Shown piece by piece: positions 9,243 to 21,222 of a stretch of 64,000 nucleotides of DNA; position 1 is the first letter of the stretch, and each line of letters starts with the position of its first letter. This DNA comes from Gammaproteobacteria bacterium (GTDB taxonomy: Bacteria > Pseudomonadota > Gammaproteobacteria > Pseudomonadales > Pseudohongiellaceae): contig DUBM01000014.1 in NCBI GenBank assembly GCA_012960305.1, positions 545,667 to 609,666 on the forward strand, written 5' to 3'. Below the pieces are notes generated by a model. The model saw only the letters and a program-made list of their open reading frames with translations. It made no database searches and was not told where the DNA came from. The position numbers and the translations under genes were made by a program.

Positions 9243-9304
9243 ATCAGTAAATCCGATTTTTCTATTACAAACCGAACGTCAGGCGGTTCGAAAAAGGAGC
9301 GCGA

Positions 9305-9333
9305 AGTCTAGAGGTTTTGTCTGTAAGTTGCAA
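9305..9333 (-). promoter_or_regulatory. Promoter for rpmH-rnpA operon
   Basis: On the reverse strand TTGCAA (9333-9328) is followed by 17 bp and TAGACT (9310-9305), then a GCGC discriminator as in stable-RNA and ribosomal promoters. It is 63 bp upstream of the rpmH start. A short hairpin, CGAAC/GTTCG (9273-9290), lies in the leader between them. Confidence 0.65.
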
Positions 9334-9452
9334 CGTAATCAGCAGCTATTAGCCCTGTCAGCTTTTGTTGGCAGTGACTAGTTTTCGTAAATGGACCATA
9401 TTGATTCACTTTCGAAAGGCAATGAAATATTTACTCCCTATTTAGACACAAG

Positions 9453-9461
9453 TTATCCACA
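9453..9461 (+). promoter_or_regulatory. DnaA box
   Basis: TTATCCACA, a perfect match to the DnaA box consensus, lies within the rpmH-dnaA gap. Confidence 0.8.
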
Positions 9462-9602
9462 GTTTATTTACCAACAGGGGGTGAGTATTTTGTCTAAGAG
9501 AGGCATTTTTTCGACTCGGAATTTATCAGCGAATGGCACATAAGACATTGATAATTAAGTAAATAAAAACATCTGTCAAAACAAGTTTTTTCTCTTGGAG
9601 CC

Positions 9603-9611
9603 AGTGGATAA
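9603..9611 (-). promoter_or_regulatory. DnaA box, one mismatch
   Basis: The reverse strand reads TTATCCACT, differing from the consensus only in the last base. It lies 89 bp upstream of the dnaA start and may also serve dnaA autoregulation. Confidence 0.55.
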
Positions 9612-9699
9612 CTCTTATCTAAGCCGTTAGAATTATGTTCATGTTTAACAAAAACAGTAAAAAATAAAAACAATATCTACAAATTATGGGCAATCGATA

Positions 9700-11196
9700 G
9701 TGGTATCAGTAAATTGGCAAAAATGTACGGACTGTTTGAAAGCAGAATTACCTTCTCAGCAATTCAACACTTGGATTAGGCCGCTCCAGGCTGAAATCGA
9801 TTCCGGTGTGCTTCGGTTGCGAGCACCCAACAGATTTATTCTTGACTGGGTAAAAGGGAAGTTTTTGACGCGGATCCAGGAGATCTTTGAAGAAATGGGC
9901 GAAGGCAGCACCCAGATCAGCCTCGAGGTTTCGGATTTGATGACACCGGCGGCGGACGGCAGAAGTACGCAGCCCCAGATCGTTACCCAGACTGCGAGCT
10001 CAAACCGGGCTACCAATTCGCAACAGCACATTCAAACCGCTAATCTCGGCAGTAAAACCATCATGAACTTGAAGCGAGGTGTGTTTTCAGACCCGCCAAG
10101 TTCAATCTCGGATATACAGCCTGGCCATCCCGAACGGCGTAATGTAGACACTATCATTGAAGGCAAGCTTAGGCATCGCGGAGCACTCAATAGAGAGAAT
10201 ACTTTTGAGAATTTCATTGAGGGAAAATCCAACCAGTTGGCTAAGGCGGCGGCGATACAGGTGGCGGAAAACCCCGGTTATGTTTACAACCCACTTTTTA
10301 TTTATGGAGGTGTGGGGTTAGGAAAGACTCACTTAATGCATGCGATTGGTAACTATCTAGTGGCGAAAAAACCTGGAGCCAAGGTAGCTTATCTGCATTC
10401 TGAAACATTTGTGGCAACTATGGTGACAGCCTTGCAATTAAATGCGATTAACGAGTTTAAGAGGTTTTATCGCTCGGTTGATGCGCTATTAATTGATGAT
10501 ATTCAATTTTTTGCTGGTAAAGAGCGCTCCCAAGAAGAGTTTTTTCACACATTTAATGCGCTTTTAGAAGGAGGCCAACAGATCATTCTGACTTGCGATC
10601 GCTATCATAAAGAGATAAATGGCTTGGAAGAACGGCTCAAGTCTCGTTTTGGTTGGGGATTGACGGTTGCGGTTGAACCGCCTGAATTAGAAACCAGAGC
10701 AGCGATTTTGATTAATAAGGCAGCGCTGAGCAATGTGCACTTACCTAATGAAGCGGCGTTGTTTATCGCACAGCGATTACGCTCAAACGTGCGGGAATTA
10801 GAAGGTGCGCTGAAAAGAGTTATTGCCCACGCGAATTTTAAGGGAGAACAGATCAGCCTTGATTTGATAAAAGAGGCGCTGAGAGATTTGTTTGCCCTAC
10901 AGGACAAGTTGGTAACTATCGATAATATCCAACGTTCCGTGGCGGAATATTACAAAATCAAAATGGCAGATATGTTGTCGAAGCGTCGAAATCGTTCGGT
11001 TGCGAGGCCAAGGCAGGTAGCCATGACCCTTTCCAAGGAATTAACAAACCATAGCTTGCCTGAAATTGGTGATGCATTTGGAGGAAGAGATCACACGACG
11101 GTGATCCATGCTTGTAAACAGGTTAACAAATTACGTCATAGCAGTATCGACATTGAAGAAGACTATAATAACTTGTTGCGCGCACTTTCTAGCTAG
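9700..11196 (+). CDS. dnaA: Chromosomal replication initiator DnaA
   Basis: DnaA (498 residues) binds DnaA boxes and melts oriC. Domain I begins at [15 protein letters not shown] variable linker spans about residues 85-165. The AAA+ domain has Walker [11 protein letters not shown] and Walker [10 protein letters not shown], and the C-terminal helix-turn-helix keeps the signature [13 protein letters not shown]. Translation starts with GTG at 9700; no in-frame ATG lies nearby. It leads the dnaA-dnaN-recF-gyrB cluster, with dnaN 34 bp downstream. Confidence 0.98.
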   Translation: MVSVNWQKCTDCLKAELPSQQFNTWIRPLQAEIDSGVLRLRAPNRFILDWVKGKFLTRIQEIFEEMGEGSTQISLEVSDLMTPAADGRSTQPQIVTQTASSNRATNSQQHIQTANLGSKTIMNLKRGVFSDPPSSISDIQPGHPERRNVDTIIEGKLRHRGALNRENTFENFIEGKSNQLAKAAAIQVAENPGYVYNPLFIYGGVGLGKTHLMHAIGNYLVAKKPGAKVAYLHSETFVATMVTALQLNAINEFKRFYRSVDALLIDDIQFFAGKERSQEEFFHTFNALLEGGQQIILTCDRYHKEINGLEERLKSRFGWGLTVAVEPPELETRAAILINKAALSNVHLPNEAALFIAQRLRSNVRELEGALKRVIAHANFKGEQISLDLIKEALRDLFALQDKLVTIDNIQRSVAEYYKIKMADMLSKRRNRSVARPRQVAMTLSKELTNHSLPEIGDAFGGRDHTTVIHACKQVNKLRHSSIDIEEDYNNLLRALSS

Positions 11197-11230
11197 ATAA
11201 GCTATTGATATTTAAGGAAATATAATAAAA

Positions 11231-12331
11231 ATGCACTTTGAAATTTCACGTGAGGTTTTATTGAAACCGCTGCAAATGGTTAGTGGTGTAGTTGAACGCA
11301 GACAAACTCTACCAGTGCTTTCCAATGTATTGTTAGTGCTCAAAGGCAGCGAGCTATCACTTACGGGAACTGACTTAGAAGTTGAGCTCGTTGGTCGAGT
11401 CACTGTGGATAAAGCACAGAAGTCTGGCGAGATAACAGTACCGGCTAGAAAGCTTCTCGATATCTGTAAATCGCTATCAGATGACTCTGCGATCGAAATT
11501 TCACTCAGCGGAGCTAAGCTTATATTAAAATCGGGCCGGAGTAGATTTACATTGGCGACTCTTCCAGCTACGGAATTTCCCAATGTTGATGAAGAGCTAG
11601 ACACATGTTCACTAACTATGCCCCAAGCAAGGTTGCGTGAGTTACTCGACAATACGAGTTTTGCAATGGCACAACAGGATGTTCGGTACTATTTGAATGG
11701 AATGCTTTTCGAAGTGGCCGCAGATTATTTGCGAGTAGTTGCAACCGACGGCCATCGACTGGCGATGGAAACTCTGAGCATGGAGAACCCTACCGGGGAA
11801 GTTCAGCAACTAATCTTGCCAAGAAAGGGAATAATGGAATTATCACGTCTATTAGAAGAAGATGGCGACATCTCATTAACATTTGGCCAGAACCATATTC
11901 GAGCCAAGGTCGCCGCCTATACTTTTACATCGAAATTGGTTGATGGAAAATTTCCAGACTACAACAGAGTTCTACCAAAAGGCGGTAACAAGGTTCTGGT
12001 TGGAGATTGTCAGGAGCTGCGGCAAGCGTTTTCTCGAGCCTCAATTCTTGCTAATGAGAAATACCGAGGTGTACGAGTAATGCTCTCTAATGAAGAGTTG
12101 AAGATTTTGGCAAATAACCCGGAACAAGAAGAGGCGGAGGAGGTTGTGTCCGTAGAATACCAAGGAGACACTCTCGAGATTGGTTTCAATGTTAGCTATC
12201 TTATCGATGTCCTTTCCACGCTAACAAGCAAAAAAGCCAGGATTACATTATCTGACCCCAACAGCAGCGCATTGCTCGAAGCTGAAGAAGGTAGTGATGC
12301 CTTGTATGTTGTGATGCCAATGCGGCTTTAG
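11231..12331 (+). CDS. dnaN: DNA polymerase III sliding clamp (beta)
   Basis: DnaN forms the ring-shaped dimer that tethers polymerase III to DNA. The 366-residue protein has the three repeated clamp folds, starts MHFEISREVLLKPLQ, contains the conserved VRYYLNGMLFE and ATDGHRLA segments, and ends YVVMPMRL, the typical C-terminus. It lies between dnaA and recF in the usual order. Confidence 0.98.
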   Translation: MHFEISREVLLKPLQMVSGVVERRQTLPVLSNVLLVLKGSELSLTGTDLEVELVGRVTVDKAQKSGEITVPARKLLDICKSLSDDSAIEISLSGAKLILKSGRSRFTLATLPATEFPNVDEELDTCSLTMPQARLRELLDNTSFAMAQQDVRYYLNGMLFEVAADYLRVVATDGHRLAMETLSMENPTGEVQQLILPRKGIMELSRLLEEDGDISLTFGQNHIRAKVAAYTFTSKLVDGKFPDYNRVLPKGGNKVLVGDCQELRQAFSRASILANEKYRGVRVMLSNEELKILANNPEQEEAEEVVSVEYQGDTLEIGFNVSYLIDVLSTLTSKKARITLSDPNSSALLEAEEGSDALYVVMPMRL

Positions 12332-12364
12332 TGAGATGTGGTCACTTTCAGCCATTTCTGAATA

Positions 12365-13447
12365 ATGAGTCATATTGCCCAGCTTAATGTTTCTTTTGTG
12401 CGAAATGTTATTGGTCAGTCTTTGACTTTTAGTCCTTCCGTTAATCTTCTGTACGGTGAGAATGGCAGCGGCAAAACCTCTTTACTAGAAGCTATTCATT
12501 TATTGGCCACGGGCCGTTCATTTAGAAATAGCAAAATTGATCTAATAATCAATCATGAGAGCGATGAGGCAGTAATTTTTGCTGAGCTGGGCGATGGTTC
12601 CAAAATTGGAATGAGTAAGCCCCGTAGACAAAATCATCAGCTTCATCTTCAATCAGAGAAGCAACGAAATTGGGATCAAGTCGCAAAACTTCTTCCAGTA
12701 CAAATCCTAGATTCGGCATCATTTGGATTGATTGAAGGTGGGCCGAAAGCGAGGCGCAGATATTTGGATTGGGGAGTGTTCCACGTGGAACAAACCTTTC
12801 TAGCAAACTGGCGAGTGACCCGAAAGTGTCTAGCAAACAGGAACTTTCTATTAAAGCAAAAGCCGGTAGATAAAAATCAGATTTCTGCATGGGATGTTGA
12901 GTTAGTAAATGCGTCCAATTTAGTCGATCTGGCTCGGCAAACGTATTTTAAGCAATTGGTACCTCAGTTCGATGGCGTCTATAGAGCGCTTGGTGGGTCG
13001 CATGTTGAGAATATTGACATTGAGTATGAGCGAGGCTGGGATAGCGATAGAGAGTTGCCCTCTGTTTTTGCCGATAATTTCCGCAATGATGCCCGTTATG
13101 GGTTCACTCAAAATGGCCCACATAGGGCAGACATCTTTATCAAAGCCGGAAAAAGCAAAGCAGTGGATATTCTTTCTCGCGGCCAGCAGAAAATTCTCGT
13201 GAGCGCATTAAAGATTGCACAAGGAAGGTTACTGTCTCAAAGTACAGAGCGCCAAACAATTTACTTGGTTGATGACCTCCCTGCCGAGTTAGATAGTGAG
13301 AACAGAGCGGCTGTAATGAGCAATCTGATTGATCTGGGAGGCCAAATATTCATTACCTGTGTGGATAGAACAGCCATGGAAGAGTCTTTGAAATCCTGCC
13401 CGCAATTAGCAACGTTCCACGTGGAACGTGGTATAATAACGGCTTGA
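12365..13447 (+). CDS. recF: DNA repair and recombination protein RecF
   Basis: RecF is an SMC-like ATPase that loads RecA at gaps with RecO and RecR. The 360-residue protein has Walker A YGENGSGKTSLLEAI (about residue 30), the ABC signature LSRGQQKILVSALK and Walker B YLVDDLPAELD. Two parS palindromes lie within the coding sequence. One encodes VFHVEQ in the middle of the protein and the other TFHVER at the extreme C-terminus, so ParB binding and RecF codons share DNA. It is 33 bp after dnaN. Confidence 0.97.
   Translation: MSHIAQLNVSFVRNVIGQSLTFSPSVNLLYGENGSGKTSLLEAIHLLATGRSFRNSKIDLIINHESDEAVIFAELGDGSKIGMSKPRRQNHQLHLQSEKQRNWDQVAKLLPVQILDSASFGLIEGGPKARRRYLDWGVFHVEQTFLANWRVTRKCLANRNFLLKQKPVDKNQISAWDVELVNASNLVDLARQTYFKQLVPQFDGVYRALGGSHVENIDIEYERGWDSDRELPSVFADNFRNDARYGFTQNGPHRADIFIKAGKSKAVDILSRGQQKILVSALKIAQGRLLSQSTERQTIYLVDDLPAELDSENRAAVMSNLIDLGGQIFITCVDRTAMEESLKSCPQLATFHVERGIITA
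12777..12792. promoter_or_regulatory. parS: parS site 1 (ParB binding)
   Basis: TGTTCCACGTGGAACA is a perfect 16-bp palindrome identical to the parS consensus known in Pseudomonas. It lies inside recF, about 3.2 kb from oriC, and parB is encoded in the same window. Confidence 0.92.
13413..13428. promoter_or_regulatory. parS: parS site 2 (ParB binding)
   Basis: CGTTCCACGTGGAACG keeps the 14-bp parS core exactly. With one more matching base on each side it forms an 18-bp perfect palindrome (13412-13429). It overlaps the last codons of recF, 620 bp from site 1. Confidence 0.88.
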
Positions 13448-13487
13448 TTTTCCGTTGATTTATCCGATATTAGGGTTAGAAAAATAG

Positions 13488-15950
<2,463 letters not shown>

Positions 15951-16487
15951 GCGGATATTTAGTTGCCATGATTGTGAATAGTCACTACAACCTAAGGCTC
16001 GACCTAACTATTGATCTGAATAAGGGGCGTCGCTTTTGAATGATTGCCTGTTCTTGACGAATCCCCTCTCGAATTTCATCAGTGAGCTTGCTAGCATCCC
16101 GCCCTACCACTAACTCACTAATCACGGCGGTCATTGCGTCTGGAAGTTTGGCGAACTTTCACGGTGGCCAGCATTTTGGGCTATAGGGTCTACGGGCGCT
16201 TCTGCCGCGACAGCTAACTTTACCTCACTCGGATTGCTACGATTGATAAACCAGATTCTGCAAGCGTATCCCCAGTCTGAACCAGAAATCTTTTTTAATC
16301 CTCGTGCTTCATGACGGACACTACAGCAGAGTTTTAGCTAAACCAATATCGAATTACACTAAAAAGATACTGACCTAGCTTAATAATAAAAAAGGGGAGA
16401 GCCTAGATAAAGAAGAAGTAAATTACTATAGTAAACAACATGTAGCTAATATAGAAATTATAAGAACAGAATAAATACCAAGGAAAT
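15951..16487. other. Intergenic region after gyrB
   Basis: This 537-bp gap carries no firm gene. On the minus strand two short open stretches in different frames abut near 16150 and could be a decayed gene (separate entry). About 16330-16487 is AT-rich and featureless. I saw no clear terminator for gyrB. Confidence 0.5.
15985..16134 (-). pseudogene. Short open frame, possible remnant of an unknown gene
   Basis: From ATG at 16134 the reverse strand encodes 49 residues starting MTAVISELVVGRDASKLTDE, with an amphipathic, protein-like composition. In the same frame upstream the reading continues as FAKLPDA. A second open frame of about 50 codons (roughly 16140-16290) ends in a TGA overlapping this ATG. 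The pattern suggests one gene broken by a frameshift. I do not recognise the family. Genes elsewhere in this gap region vary among relatives. Confidence 0.3.
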
Positions 16488-17039
16488 CTAAATATCTGTT
16501 ACTTCAATAATATAGTCAACTGCTGCGGCTAGATCCACGGCTAATTGAACATCATCGTAACCATTTTCCCCTAGCAAGGATCGGGTTACAACACCGTTTC
16601 CTGTGCTCACTAGGATAGGAAAACAGCCAAAGGCCTTAGCGGCTTGAATGTCCTTAAGGCTGTCTCCGACGAAATAGCTCCCAGTGATCGAACAATCGAA
16701 CTCTGATTCTATTTGCTCCAGTAGACCGGTGTTGGGTTTGCGGCAAGCACAATTGTCTTCTGGCAAATGCGGGCAGAAAAAAATACCTTCTATAAAGCCC
16801 CCCATTTCTTCAACCATAGAACAAAGCTTATGATGTATTTGCGTAAGTGTATCCTTATCAAATAATTTGCGTCCCAAGCCAGATTGATTTGTGGCGACAA
16901 ATATCTTAAACCCATTCTTATGAAGCTTAGCAATGGCCTCAATGCTACCAGGCATAGGCTGAAACTCATCAACCGTTTTAATAAATTCAGCCGAGTCAGC
17001 GTTAATTACACCATCTCTATCAAGGACAACTACTTTCAT
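16488..17039 (-). CDS. gmhB: D-glycero-beta-D-manno-heptose-1,7-bisphosphate 7-phosphatase
   Basis: GmhB removes the 7-phosphate in ADP-heptose synthesis for the LPS core. It is a HAD phosphatase: the nucleophile motif DRDGVIN lies at residues 7-13, ATNQSGLGR near 50, and the zinc loop CPHLPEDNCACRKP (C-x-H...C-x-C), which defines GmhB, is intact. GDSLKDIQAA follows. The start is set at ATG 17039 (MKVVVLDRDG), giving 183 residues. An upstream in-frame ATG (17069) would add ten residues and overlap the glyS stop. It follows glyS as in Pseudomonas. Confidence 0.93.
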   Translation of the reverse strand: MKVVVLDRDGVINADSAEFIKTVDEFQPMPGSIEAIAKLHKNGFKIFVATNQSGLGRKLFDKDTLTQIHHKLCSMVEEMGGFIEGIFFCPHLPEDNCACRKPNTGLLEQIESEFDCSITGSYFVGDSLKDIQAAKAFGCFPILVSTGNGVVTRSLLGENGYDDVQLAVDLAAAVDYIIEVTDI

Positions 17040-17068
17040 GCAGTCTCGCCGATTTATTTGGTGGAGCA

Positions 17069-19147
17069 CTAAGAAGTATCCAAATGGGAAATATCGGCCA
17101 CTTGAAGAAATAGAGATCTGAGCTGTTGTAGCAAGGCAATGCGGTTACTACGTAAACTCGCGTCATCACACATCACTAATACTTCGTCAAAGAACAAATC
17201 CACACTATCTTTAAGTCCGGCCAGAGATTCCAGACCATCACGGTAATTCCCCGAGGCAAACAAAGGCGCCACTTCTAAAACCTTGTTATCTATATTTTTG
17301 AATAATGATTTCTCAGCACTTTCCCTTAGCAGCTGCGGATCAACAGACTGAGTTTCTATGGCAAAATTCTCCTTAGCGAGGATATTAGAAACCCTTTTGT
17401 TAGCTACGGCCAGAGCCTGTGACTCAGGCAATTTACTAAAGTGTTGAACTGCCGCGATCCTTCGGTGAAAGTCCAAAGGTTTAGTGGGTTTTAAGCTGAA
17501 GACAGATTGAAAAACGTCACTAGAAACGCCTTCTTCCAAATACCAGCTCCTAAATCGTTCAAGAATAAAATCGAAAATTAAATCTCTAGTGCCAGGTTTA
17601 ATTTCTAAACTATCAAAGCCGGCTATTGTGTGATCAATAATGTCTAGAATATCGAGATCCAGCTGCTCTTCAACTAGGATTCTCAAAATTCCTATGGCGG
17701 AACGGCGCAGTGAAAAAGGATCCTTGGAGCCAGTAGGAGGCTGTTTAATGACAAACATACCAACGGTGGAATCTAATTTGTCCGCTAGAGCGAGAATTTT
17801 ACCAGTCACTGTTTTAGGCAGCGCATCGCCAGAGAATCGTGGTAAATAGTGTTCATTTATAGCGATGGCAACTTCTTCGGGCTCTCCATCATTTAAGGCA
17901 TAGTAATAGCCCATAAGTCCTTGAAGATCGCTAAATTCTCCCACCATATTGGTAACTAAATCACATTTAGAAAGAAGCGCTGCTCTTACACAATAATCTT
18001 CGTTGGCATTTAGCTTACTAGCAATGAACTTTGTCAAGGTCGCCACTCGCTCCTCTTTTTCGTACACGGTGCCTAATTTTTTGTGAAACACTACATTACG
18101 GAGTTGTTCTTGCCTTGATGCTAGTGAAGATTGTTTGTCGGTCTCAAAAAAGAAACGCGCATCAGCCAACCGCGGTCGAATTACACGCTCGTTTCCCTGG
18201 ATGACCTGCTGAGGATCTTTACTTTTAATATTGCTAACCGTAATAAACTTTGGTAATAGTTTGGCTCCTTCATCAACCATATAAAAGTATTTTTGATGTG
18301 ATTTCATCGCAAGGATTACAGCTTCCGCAGGTACTTCTAGAAAATATTCTTCAAAATTGCCAGTAAGCGCTACCGGCAATTCTACTAAACCAGTAACTTC
18401 ATCAAGCAGCAATTCGTCGACTACTGTGAACGCATTCAACTTAGACCCTTCTGCTGTAACCATCGTTCGAATGAGTTCTTTGCGGCGGTCAAAATCTGCA
18501 ATGACATGTCCCGGATTCTCGAGTAAAGATTCATACTCGGCTGGAGACTTAATCTTGATTGCTTGGTTATAATGAAAACGATGCCCATAGGATTGATTTT
18601 GGGAATTGATCCCAAGGATCGAGCAAGCAATTAAATCAGATCCAAACAACATTAGTAACCAATGAACTGGCCTAACAAACTCTTCTCTAGAACTACCCCA
18701 ACGCATTCGCTTCGGTATTGGGAGTTGAGTCAGTGATTGCTCAACAATACCTGGCAGTAAGCTAACGGTATCTTTACCAGGCTGATTCAATGAGAAGGAT
18801 AATTTTGCCACGCCATCTTTTTCGATTGAAGCTAAGTCCTTTAGGTCTATACCACAAGATTTCGCAAAACCTAATGCAGCGGGAGTTGGATTGCCATCAG
18901 CATCTTCGGCAGCTGTGACTGCCGGGCCAATCCTTTCGATCTGTTTATCTTCTTGTTTGACTACTAACCCCGAAACAATAACAGCTAACCGCCGCGGCGT
19001 GGCAAATCGCCGAGCCGAGGAGAAGGAGAGGCGTTCCTTTTTTAGACCTGCCTTGATGCCGCTCTCAAATGCTTTAGACAGTGAGCCTAGCGCTTTGGGG
19101 GGCAGCTCTTCAGTGCCAATTTCGATTAAAAATTCTTGCGTATCCAT
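17069..19147 (-). CDS. glyS: Glycyl-tRNA synthetase beta subunit
   Basis: GlyS is the large tRNA-binding subunit of the alpha2-beta2 glycyl-tRNA synthetase. It begins with the diagnostic FLIEIGTEELPPKAL and ends in the anticodon-binding region typical of the family; the 692-residue length is normal. The conserved RWG and FVRPVHWL segments are present. glyQ ends 5 bp upstream, so the two subunits are translated from one mRNA. Confidence 0.98.
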   Translation of the reverse strand: MDTQEFLIEIGTEELPPKALGSLSKAFESGIKAGLKKERLSFSSARRFATPRRLAVIVSGLVVKQEDKQIERIGPAVTAAEDADGNPTPAALGFAKSCGIDLKDLASIEKDGVAKLSFSLNQPGKDTVSLLPGIVEQSLTQLPIPKRMRWGSSREEFVRPVHWLLMLFGSDLIACSILGINSQNQSYGHRFHYNQAIKIKSPAEYESLLENPGHVIADFDRRKELIRTMVTAEGSKLNAFTVVDELLLDEVTGLVELPVALTGNFEEYFLEVPAEAVILAMKSHQKYFYMVDEGAKLLPKFITVSNIKSKDPQQVIQGNERVIRPRLADARFFFETDKQSSLASRQEQLRNVVFHKKLGTVYEKEERVATLTKFIASKLNANEDYCVRAALLSKCDLVTNMVGEFSDLQGLMGYYYALNDGEPEEVAIAINEHYLPRFSGDALPKTVTGKILALADKLDSTVGMFVIKQPPTGSKDPFSLRRSAIGILRILVEEQLDLDILDIIDHTIAGFDSLEIKPGTRDLIFDFILERFRSWYLEEGVSSDVFQSVFSLKPTKPLDFHRRIAAVQHFSKLPESQALAVANKRVSNILAKENFAIETQSVDPQLLRESAEKSLFKNIDNKVLEVAPLFASGNYRDGLESLAGLKDSVDLFFDEVLVMCDDASLRSNRIALLQQLRSLFLQVADISHLDTS

Positions 19148-19152
19148 ATTGA

Positions 19153-20082
19153 CTATTTTTCCAAGAATTCTTTTTGAAGAGATTCACTAGCTAATGGGAA
19201 GGCTAATTTTTTCCGGCTTTCGAAATAGGCTTCTGCTACCAGACGGGCCAATGTTCTAACTCGAAGAATAAAGCGCTGGCGCTCTGTTACTGAGATGGCT
19301 TTTCTTGCATCCAACAAATTAAAATAATGGGACGCCTTCAATACTTGTTCGTATGCTGGGAGCGGCAAGCTTTTCTGTATCAATAACTGACATTGTTGTT
19401 CGCAATCATCAAAGCAGGAAAAGAGTATATCTGTAGAGGCGTGTTCGAAATTATAGGCAGACATTTCAATTTCGTTTTGCTTAAACACATCGCCATAAGT
19501 CACGATACCATTGGGGCCATCTGTCCAGACGATGTCATAAATACTATCGACGCCCTGCAAATACATGGCGATTCTTTCTATGCCATAGGTGATTTCACCA
19601 CTAACCGGATAACACTCTAGTCCACCAACTTGTTGAAAATAAGTAAACTGAGTGACTTCCATGCCATTAAGCCAGACTTCCCAACCTAGGCCCCATGCAC
19701 CAAGAGTAGGTGATTCCCAATTATCTTCGACAAAGCGAATATCATGAATCGCCATGTCGATGCCTAAATATTTGAGGGACTCAAGGTACAGCTCCTGAAT
19801 ATCTTTCGGTGAAGGTTTTAAGATCACTTGAAATTGGTAATAGTGCTGAAGACGATTAGGGTTCTCGCCATAACGGCCATCAGCAGGGCGCCGGCAGGGT
19901 TGAACGTATGCGGCATGCCAACTTTCAGGCCCGATAGCACGTAAGAACGTGGCCGGATGAAACGTACCAGCACCGACTTCTATGTCCAAGGGTTGCAGTA
20001 CCACACACCCCTTTTCAGCCCAAAACTGTTGTAAGGCTAAAATTAGTTCCTGAAAAGTTTTACCGTGGTTTGTATTGTTCAC
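19153..20082 (-). CDS. glyQ: Glycyl-tRNA synthetase alpha subunit
   Basis: GlyQ carries the class II catalytic site that activates glycine. The protein (309 residues) starts with [18 protein letters not shown]. It contains [17 protein letters not shown], the [20 protein letters not shown] motif and [21 protein letters not shown], all hallmark segments. It is the first gene of the glyQ-glyS-gmhB group. A perfect DnaA box lies 60 bp upstream of its start. Confidence 0.98.
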   Translation of the reverse strand: MNNTNHGKTFQELILALQQFWAEKGCVVLQPLDIEVGAGTFHPATFLRAIGPESWHAAYVQPCRRPADGRYGENPNRLQHYYQFQVILKPSPKDIQELYLESLKYLGIDMAIHDIRFVEDNWESPTLGAWGLGWEVWLNGMEVTQFTYFQQVGGLECYPVSGEITYGIERIAMYLQGVDSIYDIVWTDGPNGIVTYGDVFKQNEIEMSAYNFEHASTDILFSCFDDCEQQCQLLIQKSLPLPAYEQVLKASHYFNLLDARKAISVTERQRFILRVRTLARLVAEAYFESRKKLAFPLASESLQKEFLEK

Positions 20083-20141
20083 GAGAATGTTGAATTGTCT
20101 ATAAAATCAAAGGGCTGCAATTATCGTCGATTCTCAATAAC

Positions 20142-20150
20142 TTATCCACA
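20142..20150 (+). promoter_or_regulatory. Isolated DnaA box upstream of glyQ
   Basis: TTATCCACA matches the DnaA consensus exactly and lies in the glyQ upstream region, 11 kb from oriC. A single 9-mer can occur by chance (about 0.5 expected per 64 kb on both strands), so function is uncertain. Confidence 0.4.
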
Positions 20151-20437
20151 AGATGAGGCCGACTAGGAGTATGATTGTTTAGCTATAGAAATTGTGATTC
20201 CATTTCGTCACGGTAATTGGAGCGCAAATTAAGCAACTTAGCCTCAATCGAACATACATAGCCCCACGTACAGATAAAAGAGATCTCACCATCCAATTAC
20301 TACAGTATTTCTTCTTTAAATCCTTTCTTTGGATAACTTCTGTTTTACCGCTCCGAGTACTGCATGTTATTGGCAGTATTTGGGGGTCGGTACTTTTTGT
20401 TATCCCTAGTAGAGCAAGATCAACAACACTCACAAAT

Positions 20438-21175
20438 TTGCAAATTTGCTTCCCACAAAAAAGTGCTGGGGAAATCCGGGCGTTAGCGAAAAAAAGCTTG
20501 ATAAGCACGGCGTATACCGCACTAGAGATGGGTAAGGCTTGGATCCCTCCCGTGGGGCGCACACTCTCCCTTGTGTCTCAGACTGAGGGCGTAGAAAATT
20601 TTCATGAAGCAACCAATAGCGATAAGGGAGTAATACTACTTGCGCCCCATATAGGTCATTGGGAACTGTTTGCTCTTTATCTCTGCAATAAGCTGGATGC
20701 CACTTTTATGTATCAACCGACAAAGCTGGAACGAATGGATGGATTGATAAAGAAGGCGAGGGGGCGAGCTGGGCTTAATTTGGTGCCTACCAATAGGAAA
20801 GGGGTTTCTCAATTACTCTCCAGATTAAACAAAGGAGGCTTAGTTGGTGTATTACCAGACCAGGTGCCTGCCACGGAAGGTGGAGAGTACGCTCTTTTTT
20901 TTGGGCAACCCGCTTTCACTATGACCTTGGCGAGTAAATTAGCTTACCGCACAGGAGCAAGGGTCTTTTTCGGATTTTCCTTACGACTTCCAAATGCGGC
21001 CGGCTTCAAAATAATCGTGAAGGAAGCAGACGCAGCTATCTACTCCCATGACTTAATTAGGTCAACAACTGCAGTTAATCAAATGGTCGAGCAGTGTGTG
21101 GCAATCGAAATAAGCCAATATCAGTGGGAATATAAAAGATTTCGCCGCCAGCCTAATGAAGTTAAATTTTACTAG
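20438..21175 (+). CDS. LpxL/HtrB-family lipid A acyltransferase (start uncertain)
   Basis: The protein belongs to the LpxL/LpxM lysophospholipid acyltransferases, inner-membrane enzymes that add secondary acyl chains to lipid A. Visible motifs are APHIGHWEL (the catalytic H-x-4-D/E box), then VPTNRKGVSQLLSRLNKGGLVG and LPDQVP. The coordinates use TTG at 20438. The same frame stays open back to 20198 and encodes a family-like N-terminal membrane segment (FFFKSFLWITSVLPLRVLH, IPSRARSTTLTNLQICFP). No ATG, GTG or TTG exists in that part. The true start is therefore non-canonical, or the 5' end is damaged. Next to glyQ and trkH, as in Pseudomonas. Confidence 0.8.
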   Translation: MQICFPQKSAGEIRALAKKSLISTAYTALEMGKAWIPPVGRTLSLVSQTEGVENFHEATNSDKGVILLAPHIGHWELFALYLCNKLDATFMYQPTKLERMDGLIKKARGRAGLNLVPTNRKGVSQLLSRLNKGGLVGVLPDQVPATEGGEYALFFGQPAFTMTLASKLAYRTGARVFFGFSLRLPNAAGFKIIVKEADAAIYSHDLIRSTTAVNQMVEQCVAIEISQYQWEYKRFRRQPNEVKFY

Positions 21176-21222
21176 TTAGGCTTTTTGGGATTTTAAGGAA
21201 CAGGGAGATCAAGAAATTCCAC

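Larger units (their letters stand above)
9334..9699. other. oriC: Probable chromosomal origin of replication (oriC)
   Basis: The gap between rpmH and dnaA is the usual oriC location in Pseudomonas-like bacteria. It contains one perfect DnaA box (9453-9461) and one single-mismatch box in reverse orientation (9603-9611). AT-rich tracts at about 9545-9590 and 9640-9690 could unwind. Genes on either side are transcribed away from it. Only two good DnaA boxes are visible by eye, so exact boundaries are unclear. Confidence 0.6.

Noticed and set aside
11243..11258. parS-like TTTCACGTGAGG at the dnaN start
   Set aside because: Only the central TCACGTGA is symmetrical; several core parS bases differ.
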